Source of the DNA: Monodelphis domestica
Taxonomy: Eukaryota > Chordata > Mammalia > Didelphimorphia > Didelphidae
DNA length: 64,000 nt
Direction: 5' to 3'
Assembly: GCF_027887165.1 (NCBI RefSeq)
Contig: NC_077227.1
Coordinates: 548,671,065-548,735,064 of the forward strand
The notes below the pieces were generated by a model, which was given only the letters and a program-made list of their open reading frames with translations, did no database searches and had not been told where the DNA came from. Numbering within the stretch: the first letter of the stretch is position 1; each line of letters starts with the position of its first letter. Below are positions 55,200-64,000 of the stretch, one piece after another. A program made the translations under genes and the position numbers.

Positions 55200-56120
55200 T
55201 ATATTATTGCTGAGAGTCTGAGCACAGGGTCAGTCAGGCAATCATTTTGCAATCATTTCGTTTAATGAGAAAAAATAAACATGATCCTCTTGTCAGATGA
55301 ATTCCTCCACCAGCAAACCCTCCCAAACATGTTATACACTGAATTGCTCATTTAATTCCAGACTTAAACAGTTCAGCAAATGATATAAAACCCCACAGAA
55401 CATAGTGGAGGATTTCATATTTTAATTTTCTCTCCAAATAAGGGAGATATCATGGGGCTGAGTGGCTGACACCTCTGAGCATGATGGGAAAGTTAAAAGA
55501 GAGATCAAACAGGACTTCTTGTGTGGAGTTTGTACAAATTCTTATTGGAAAAGACAGATTTTTAAAGCAAAAGAGCCCTTATTTTCTATCTGAATATTTC
55601 CTCTCCTCTTTTAATGAACAAATATCTGAGGATATTCAATTACACTTGAGGGGAACAAATTATTTGGTGCCCAACAAAAGTTGAAAAAATGTCTACAGAA
55701 TTGACTCTTGCTCTGGAGAGAGATCAAAGAAAAAGACACAAAGGTAACAACGTTGTCTATGAATCGTTACCCATCTTTCTGCATCAGGGGAATCTCTCTG
55801 AGGAAAACAGGGATTTATTCTGCAATTTAAGCTAATTTAATGTGAAGAGACTTTGTCATTTGCGTGTGTATCAGTTCCAAGTCAGAGCCCAAATGACACT
55901 GGATTGCTTGGGTAGCATGTGGCACTAGCAGGACATTGGTAGAAATATGGCCCCTCGATATTAGTTTACTGCTCTTGGCCTCCCTTGCAGTACATTATAA
56001 ATTCATTCCATACAGTCTATGCTTCAGTCTTCTCAAATTCCAACAACAACCCTGCAGAGATCAAGCATCCTGGTTTTCTAAGGTGAAAAAAGAAATTCAA
56101 GATTATTAATATGTAGAAGA
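55200..56120. other. Single-copy-looking island
   Basis: About 900 bp without repeats I recognise and without coding motifs. It contains homeodomain-type TAATTTAAT motifs (55,833-55,841). Its texture is like conserved non-coding DNA, but this is only an impression. Confidence 0.4.
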
Positions 56121-56379
56121 CATAAACATGTTAAAGAAAAGGGGAGGGAATAAGATAGAGAAAAAAGGAGTGACTCCAGATTTCTTTGTTACTTTCCTTA
56201 TTAAATGCTGAAGTAGAAACATTTTGGGTAAGATGAGGCACAGAATAATTTTTTTCCTCACCCCCTATATCTGTCTTGTTGGTTTACCTCTGTGATATCT
56301 CTCGTCTGCTTCATTTCCATTCATATGGAGACCATCTTAGGGAAGGCTGTCATTACTTCTCATCTGGACGATTACAACA

Positions 56380-57790
56380 TCTTCTTTTTAAAAATAGTTT
56401 TTTTACTGTTGTAAACTTGAAAAATATCAACAAAATATGAAGCATTTCCTGAAATAAAGGAAAGGAGAACCTTATATAAAACCATAAATTGCAATTATCA
56501 TAGTTGTTTTTGTAATAGTATATTTAAAATATAATATGTTCTAACACTGCCCTTCTTGTCTGGATTCTCTTCAATATTTTCTTCTGTTCTATTCTTTGTG
56601 TTTTAAAAATGGTTCATTGATCATCTTTTATTTTTGTTCCTTTTCTTTGGGTATTACTATTACTATTGTCCCCTTGTCTTTCCTTAACTCTTCCCACTCC
56701 TTCAAAAAATAAAAACTTTCCAAGCATAATTAGCAAAATAAATCAATACACTGACTTTGACTAGATGTGTATTTCTCACACTCTGTATCATTGGTCTATG
56801 ACTCTGCCAAGAGATGGGAAATGTGATCAGTTTTTTAGAATCATGGTTTCATCATTGTTTTTATTTTAATTCTTAAATCTTTCAGAGTTGTTTTTCTTTA
56901 TAATATTGAAGTCATTGTATCTGGGTTTTGTTCATTTCATTCTGAATCACTTTTTATACATTTCCCAGATTGTCCTGAATCTTTTCTTTTTATAATTAAA
57001 AAGTTAAATTAATTAATTTGTTACATTAAAATTCCCAGGCAACTGCCACCCTTCCTCTCTTCCTGCACTAGAGAAGGCATCATTTCTTGGTTGTGATCAT
57101 TTCACTCTTCATACTTTCATGTAGGTCTTCCCATGTTTTTTTTAATTAACCAGCTCATCATTTCTCATAGCACCAGTAGAATTCCAACACAATCATATGC
57201 CACAACTTGTTTATCCATTCCCCAACTTATGAACATCCCTTCAACTTCTAATTCTTTGCCTCCACAAAGAGAGCTACTATAAATATTCTAGAATACATAG
57301 ATGCTTTTCCTTTTCCCCCAATCACCTTAGGAAATAAACCTAATAATAGAATCATTATGTCAAAAGGTATATACATTTTATTTATCATCAGGTATAATTA
57401 ATATTATATTACATTAAAATACCATCATTTGTTCAGTCATCTATCAAATGATAGGCACCTACTTTCTAGATCTTTGGTACACAAAAACTGTTGCTATAAA
57501 TATTTTTGCACTATGGAATATAAACTTATTAATATTATTGCTGTGTCAAAGGGTTGAGTTTCTTTTTAGGCATTATTTCAAAGCATTTTCTAGAATGGTT
57601 GGACCATTTCAGAGTTCCACTATCAGTCAATTAATTTAGAGCACCTGTCCCTTTCCTCTCTCTAATAATGACCATTTTTGTTTTTGACATCTTTGTGAAA
57701 AGATGGAACTTTATAATTGTTTTCATTTGTATTTCTTTTATCAGTGATTTGGTGTTTTTTCTTCTATTGATCTTTTGAGAACTGTTTATA
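56380..57790 (-). mobile_element. L1 3' portions, antisense (probably two copies)
   Basis: 56,390-56,985 gives an L1 3'UTR in antisense (TTGACTAGATGTGTATTTCT, then TCTTTCAGAGTTG). 56,990-57,790 gives another 3'UTR and a longer ORF2 tail (ATGCCACAACTTGTTTATCC, then TGTCAAAGGGTTGAGTTTC, then AGAATGGTTGGACCATTTC). Confidence 0.75.
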
Positions 57791-58530
57791 TCCTTTAGCT
57801 ATTCATTTGCCAAAGCCTCCTAATTGGCCTTCTGGCCTAATGGTTCTTTCCTCTCCAATCCATTTTCCACATAGCTGCCAAATTGATCCTGTACTTCTAA
57901 AGCACATGCTGAATCATTTCACAGTCCTAATCAAAAGGTTTTGTTGGTTCCTTATCATTTCTAGGACACAAGACCAACTTCTCTGGATGACATTTAAGAC
58001 CCTTTACAATATAGTTCCAATTTGTTTTTCCAGACTGCTATGCTTTACATTTCAATCAAAATGACCTTTTTGCCTTTCTCTATAAGTGAAATTTCATTTC
58101 CCACCTCAATGACTTTGCATAAGTATGCCAGTATGCTCATACTTCTGTCTATTGAAATTTCTAGCTTAGCCCAAATTATACCTTATGCGGAAATCTTATT
58201 TGATCTTCTTTTTTACTGGCACTTTTGCTGGCTCCTGAGACCTCTCTTTGAGTGTATGGTTCTTTCTAGAACCTCCATTTAAGAAGGCACCCAGGCCATC
58301 CATGTCTTCATTTATCTCCAGGAACACTCTAGACTTTCCTCTTCCTTGCCTCAGCAGGGCAATAGGATACCTTTATTTTCCTGAAATTTCTTTCAATTTT
58401 TTTATGTGTTGTTTTTCCTCATTAGAATGTAAGCTCAGTTAAAGGAGGAATTGTCTTTCTATTTGTATTTGTATTTCCTCACCCAGAGTGAGTCTTAAAG
58501 GCTTGTTGACTGACAGACTGAATTGAATTG
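57791..58530 (+). mobile_element. L2-type LINE, 3' ORF2 and 3'UTR, sense
   Basis: The sense segments CATAGCTGCCAAATTGATCC, then ATTTAAGACCCTTTACAATA, then ACCTCAATGACTTTGCATAA, and the end GAATGTAAGCTCAGTTAAAG follow the L2 C-terminal order. Open stretches on this strand are remnants of its ORF2. Confidence 0.75.
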
Positions 58531-59190
58531 TAAATAGGGTTAGAGCTCATTCTTAAAAATGACTGGTAGGTCATATTTGTCTCTCTTTGGTTTTAATTAA
58601 TTTTTCCTGGAATTTCAATTATTGATTATTTAATACCTGATGATAATTTAAATTGTAAGCATTGCTTTAGGACTATTGTACCTGATAATTATTTAAATTG
58701 TAATCATTGTTTCTGGGCTATTGATTAGAATGTATCTATGGGAAATAAGGTGGTTTTTGCCTACATGGATTCTATAAGAAATATGGGAAAAGCTCCCTTA
58801 TTCCCAAATACTCCCTATGCCTACCTTAATACCTGATTTAATTTTTTTCTTATTAGTAGGTGCTTTATAATACTCTTTGATTTATTGTCACTGCAAAAAT
58901 TCTATCAGATTTGCAACTAATGGATGTTGTTACACCTTTGTATGGAATTTAATTTTGTTTCTTTCCCTCCTTTACCATTCTTTGCTAAGGTCAGTGAATA
59001 TAAATTTTGCAGTGAATATGGAATTATGAAAAAGAGGTAATTTTGGAATTTTGGAGTATAGGACAGGCTTGTGTGTGGTATTAGAATTCAATGCACAGTG
59101 CATTGTATTCCAATTAGTTGATGTTCAATAAATGTTTGATATATATATGAATAAAAGAATATCTTCCTTATTTATTCCCATTGATCAATT
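58531..59190. other. Unassigned AT-rich sequence with a 45-bp tandem duplication
   Basis: Two related blocks start near 58,637 (CCTGATGATAATTTAAATTG) and 58,681 (CCTGATAATTATTTAAATTG) and both end GGNCTATTG. Confidence 0.6.
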
Positions 59191-59194
59191 AGTG

Positions 59195-59260
59195 AACCAA
59201 CAAGTTTTTAAAAAGCACCTACTAGTGTCAGACACTGTATTAAACTCAGGAGTGTATAAC
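59195..59260 (-). mobile_element. L2 3' tail, antisense
   Basis: CAACAAGTTTTTAAAAAGCA, then GTGTCAGACACTGTATTAA. Confidence 0.55.
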
Positions 59261-59574
59261 TCCTGGATAATAGGGTTTAGATTTGAAGTTACCTATTCCA
59301 ACCTCCTAAAATGGTGTCTCTGCTTTTTGAGGCATAATGATAATCCATTAGAACAAAGATTTTAGGACTTCTTTCCCTTAAATACATTTCAGTGCCTAGA
59401 AGTTCTGCTGAAAATCTCAAAGACAAATATTGTGAACTATGAGAGACGGACACATATAGCTGGTTGAGGCAAGTTTGAAAGTATCAAATCATTTGAAATT
59501 CACTAGACCCAATATCTTGAGCAAAATATGGCAAAGCATGTTGGCCACTCTCTTCTAATAATTTGCTTCGAGGA
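59261..59574. other. Unassigned sequence
   Basis: No feature recognised; it may hold more of the gypsy relic. Confidence 0.35.
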
Positions 59575-60070
59575 ATCTACCATTGTTTTTTAGTTTGACC
59601 ATTTGCTTTGAGGGTGTTGAAGTGTAATGGTCACAACCTGGATGATATTTCTTTCCACAAATTCCTTAAGTTCAATGGAGGCAAATGCAGACTCATTACT
59701 AGAAACAATAGTGTCTAACAATCCATGTGTTGCAAGTAATTTCTGCAGGGCTGTTCTAATTGTAGCAGACATTTATGGGTCTAGAAATACTTTGATCATT
59801 CTAAGAAGGATTCAATTACAATTAAGCAGTTCTTTCCTTGGAATGGTTTTTGAAGAATCAGTACGGATTTTTGACCAAAATTTCTTGGTCACTCCCCATG
59901 GGAAAAGTGCATTACACTGAATAGCTTGGCATTTTACTGTATTCCTTTCCTCTCTTTTTCAGTATCAGAATCAATTCTACATGAGCAAACATAGCTTATA
60001 GCCCATGCTTCTGTGCAAAATATTCCCAGATGTTCTGAATGGAGTGGTCAAGAGAATTTGCTGACTAACT
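59575..60070 (-). pseudogene. Ty3/gypsy-type integrase relic
   Basis: On the minus strand the core of a Ty3/gypsy integrase is recognisable. Its parts are a PWGVTKKFWSKIRTD stretch (60,000-59,850) corresponding to the W-x-x-I-H-x-D region, a frameshifted strand with KVFLDP, then the open stretch 59,772-59,590 with LLATHGLLDTIVSSNES, LKEFVERN and QHPQSKWSN. In active relatives the middle motif reads V-S-D-N-G; here the aspartate is Ser, so the catalytic residue is lost. Stops and at least one frameshift are present. Mammals keep few gypsy elements, mostly ancient relics or domesticated genes. This one is decayed, and no LTR or gag is visible. Confidence 0.75.
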
Positions 60071-60454
60071 TTTAGAATAAAAAATGTTTTCTTTAGAAAA
60101 GATGTATTTTTATGGGTAGATAGCTCATATTGACAGCTTATAACAGGTCTGAGTTATTCAGATGGTTTTTCTTTTGTTTACCTTCTCTATATCTAGTTCA
60201 AGTCTGAGGTCAACCTAGTATCTCAAACAATTAATCTTGAGGTTTGATTAGTATCAAGATATCTCACAGGAATGGCTCTTAACATCAACATTTTCAGTGT
60301 TAGGAGCACAGCACAATCTGAAATCCGTAGTGACCTTTGGTTCAGCACTCAATATTGCTCTTCCCATGTTTTTAAACATGAGAAATTATAAGTTTAGAAA
60401 AGAAAATACCAGTGTTGAATCTGAGGTAACAATTAAGGTGATAAGTACTATCGA
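60071..60454. other. Unassigned sequence
   Basis: No motif identified. It could be upstream pol of the gypsy relic, but I see no reverse-transcriptase box. Confidence 0.35.
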
Positions 60455-60600
60455 ATCTGGATAGTTAGGTTATCTGGGAGTTAGGAAGACTTGAGTTCCT
60501 ATCTTCTCTCTAATACATTATGATTATGCATCCTGGGTAAATCACTTAACTTATGTTTACCTCAATTTCCTCCAATGTGAAACCTTTTTGAAATAATAGT
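60455..60600 (+). mobile_element. Marsupial SINE fragment
   Basis: TAGTTAGGTTATCTGGGAGT, then CATCCTGGGTAAATCACTTA, then TTTACCTCAATTTCCTCC. Confidence 0.65.
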
Positions 60601-60794
60601 GTGAAAGGTAACACTGCTGATTTGGGATTCTCCTTTCTACTGGGTTCCCCTAAGCTCTTCCTTCTCTGATCTGTCCTGTCCAAACTGAGAGATGATGGTG
60701 GGGAAATATATTGACTGTGCTCTCACTGAAGAACCATATCTTTCATTTAGGTTATTCACCTTAGGATACATTATATTCTGACTAATCTTTGCTA

Positions 60795-61040
60795 GAGGTA
60801 ACTAGGTGGCACAGAAGATAGAACACTGAGCCTGGAGCCCGGAAGACCCTCATGATTTCAAATATGACCTTATTACTTATTAGCTGTTTGACTTTGAGCA
60901 AGTCACATAATCTCTGTCTGTCTCCTTCAGTTTCCTCAACTGAAAAATGAGCATAACAATAACATTGACTTTCCAGGGTGGTTGTGGAGATCAGAAGAGT
61001 TTTTATTTATAAAACACTTAATAGAGTATCTGAAACATAA
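60795..61040 (+). mobile_element. Marsupial SINE with tRNA-like head and MIR-like 3' half
   Basis: The head AACTAGGTGGCACAGAAGAT is followed by a MIR-type 3' half (TTTCCAGGGTGGTTGTGGAG, then AAAACACTTAATAGAGTATC). The TTCC microsatellite begins at its end. Confidence 0.75.
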
Positions 61041-61780
<740 letters not shown>

Positions 61781-63149
61781 CCCCAGCAGCTCTTTCTGCA
61801 GCTGCTCCTCTCAGAAACTTCAGCTTCCATGGGGGTTGCCAGGAGAATGATTTCAGGGATGTGGTAACGTCTGGTGTCTGGATTGTCTCCATGGGGCCAA
61901 GAAATGAGAGCATATGGTTTGGAGCATATGAGAGACAGGACAGTGCTGTACACCAGCACAGGGTGTCGCTTCCTCTGCACTGAAGATGTATCTTGTCAGG
62001 TGAAAAAAGTATATGTAAAAAGAAAAAAAAACCCTTAAAAATATATCCACAGAGTATTCTCTTCCAAAGACTGAAATTACATGGCTGAAAAAAAAATCAT
62101 GGATTCTGTCAAATCAACCTAGTTATATTATTTCTGTAAGATATGTTTATTTTATATGCCTCATCCCTCATGAGTGCATGTGTATATGTGGAGCAGTATT
62201 TAGGAGAATAACGGCAGATGTCAGATGCAGAAGTGTCCATTTTACTAGCTGGTGTGTTTCATTGTCTGCTATAGAGCCAAACAAAGATCAACAGCTGTCA
62301 GCCTGTTTTATTTTTTATTTTTTATTCAGGATCTCACAGCCCAGGTTTTTCTGCCCATGTCCATCCATGGGCTCTGACTGGGAGACATGTGCAGTCATGC
62401 TCAAATTTTTTTAGCTTGAAGACCTTTGGCCCATGTATAGCAAGGGTAGGATGCTGAGTGGTGCCGGGCAGTCACAGGTTGGGATAGTTCTGTCAAACTT
62501 GGCCCTAATTGGGAACTGAAGTGAGTCCATTATCCAGCTCCATAACCCCGAAGGGAACAGTTTTGAGGAATGGTTGTTTGGCTGCTTTTCCTCCTGGCTG
62601 CATTTAGTGTAGGAATCCTAATATCCCTGCTTCTACAAGGCACCTGATTGCAGTTTAAAGGGTTGTGCTTTAGCAGTCCTGATCATCAGTGAGTCACCCT
62701 TTGTTTCAAATAAATCACATTCTGGGAACATAGAACATGGACCCCTGGCTTTTTCCCCTCTTCTATGCTGATAGCAATAAACAATTGATTTCCTGTCTAG
62801 GGTCTGGCAACCTATTAAAATTAGAAGAAAGCAAAATAATATTGTATTTGCAGGCATCATGGTAAGGGGTGGGAAGAGCTACATAAACAAAATTATTCCT
62901 AACCCAAGTTTTGGCTTGTGCTGTTCCCACTTACTCTGATGAACTGCTTAGTTCTATCAGACCCATTTTGATAAGATTCAGTCCAACTACCATTCTTACC
63001 TTTACCCTACCATTTTTCTCCCCTCTGAATTTTTAATAATTATATTTGTTCCTTGTACCCTACAGTTTCAATGTCTGATTATCATATATACTATTTGGTT
63101 CTCTGCTTGCTTCATAGACATAAATTTCCCAATGGATTTTAAGCATATT
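61781..63149. other. Single-copy-looking island
   Basis: About 1.4 kb with little recognisable repeat. It includes the CAACAGCTGTCAG E-box region (62,289-62,301) and a T-rich tract at 62,308-62,330. Frames of 60-78 codons have no known domain. Confidence 0.45.
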
Positions 63150-63592
63150 AATTGTTGTTCAGAAGTTTTCAGGACTGTTCAACTCTTCATGACCACTTTG
63201 GGGGTTTTCCTGGCTAATATCTGGGAATGGTTTTCTGTTTCCTTCTTTGGATCATTAAAAAAAATAACCTCAGAATCAATATTGTGTACTGGCTATAAGG
63301 CAGAAGGATGGTAAAGGCTAGGCAATGGGGATGAAGTGACATTTCCCAGGATTACAGAGCTAGGAAGTGTCTAAGGCCAGATTTGAATTGTAAACCTTCT
63401 GTCTCCAGGAATGGGTCTCTGTTCTTGGAACCATCTAACTACCCCTTCTCCAGGTCATTTTATAGAAGAGGAAACTAAGGCAGGCAGGGTTAAGTGACTT
63501 GTTCAGGGTCACACAGCCAGTAAGTGTCTGAGATTGGATTTTAACTTGGGTTTTCCTGACTCCAGTTCTGGCACTCTATCCTACCTGTCTCC
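63150..63592 (-). mobile_element. tRNA-derived SINE split by a CORE/MIR-like SINE, both antisense
   Basis: The outer SINE occupies 63,150-63,256 and 63,445-63,592. The inner one (63,257-63,444) carries AGAATCAATATTGTGTACTG and CTAGGCAATGGGGATGAAG. The flanks CTTCTTTGGATCATT and CTTCTCCAGGTCATT are a diverged 15-bp duplication, so the inner SINE came later. Confidence 0.82.
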
Positions 63593-63779
63593 AAATGCAT
63601 TCATAGAAAATTGTATGTCTCTTTGGTTTCTTCCACAGGTTTGGAGAAGTCTTTGGGGTGAAATGGGAACATGATTGTTTTTCTAATATTCAAAAAATTA
63701 CCTTAAGGAACAAGAATTAGGCTTGTTCAGTGTAGCTCTAGAGGCCTGAGCTGGTAGAGAGGAATTACCTGGAGATGAT

Positions 63780-63960
63780 GACAGCAACTCATATTTATAT
63801 GGCAATGTTTCCAAGGTACTTTCCTCCTGACTGTCTTGTGAGGGAGATACCGCAAGTATTAATATCCCGTTTTATAGGTCAGAAAAAGTGACTAAGAAAA
63901 AGGGAATGGATTGGTCCAAACTTGTTAAACTATAGAGTCATAAATGGACATGCTTTCACC
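63780..63960 (-). mobile_element. MIR-type SINE, antisense
   Basis: CTTGTGAGGGAGATACCGC, then CCCGTTTTATAGGTCAG. Confidence 0.65.
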
Positions 63961-64000
63961 TAGAGCAGAAACAATTAAAGAGGGGGAACACTGTCAGTGT

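Overview
The window looks like ordinary non-coding DNA of a marsupial (metatherian) mammal. Evidence: a full-length L1 of marsupial type, many copies of the tRNA-derived SINE with a Pol III A/B-box head and an ACAACAAC-type tail, a second CORE/MIR-like SINE with marsupial-style 3' sequence, and abundant old MIR, L2 and CR1/L3 copies. I cannot name the species. I found no host protein-coding exon, tRNA, rRNA or CRISPR. Most open frames are shadows of repeats, so the window is probably intergenic or deep intron.

Left end (1-7,450): an old retroviral pol gene lies on the minus strand (RNase H C-terminus and integrase). It is split inside integrase by a 6.3-kb plus-strand L1 (466-6,769) with a perfect 15-bp target-site duplication. 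The L1 has a 5'UTR with a YY1-type motif, an intact ORF1 (307 aa), a 533-bp purine/G-rich inter-ORF spacer, and an ORF2 whose endonuclease, reverse transcriptase and Cys-rich domains are present but whose frame breaks once, in a 10-A run. It ends in a polyadenylation signal and poly(A). This is the youngest and most complete element here.

8,900-12,200 holds a decayed minus-strand coding region of retroviral appearance, including a very acidic open stretch (10,705-11,211), that I could not assign to a family. 12,215-15,010 is a long antisense L2. 15,000-31,000 is a patchwork of L2/L3, MIR, marsupial SINEs, L1 3' ends and a solo LTR (about 22,088-23,142) inserted in L2.

31,000-49,000 holds a small hAT-type element, a second probable LTR, two large CT microsatellites or CT-rich tracts, a (GA)n tract and many SINEs, separated by single-copy-looking islands. 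49,000-51,360 is an antisense CR1-type LINE with SINE insertions. 51,370-54,290 is an antisense L2 carrying two nested L1 ends, each with its own duplication. 56,380-58,530 has antisense L1 and sense L2.

59,575-60,070 is a decayed Ty3/gypsy-type integrase on the minus strand, which is unusual in a mammal. 61,041-61,780 is a 740-bp TTCC/TTTC microsatellite. The rest is single-copy-looking DNA and SINEs. No genes cooperate here: the story is layered retrotransposon insertion, and several layers can be ordered by target-site duplications.
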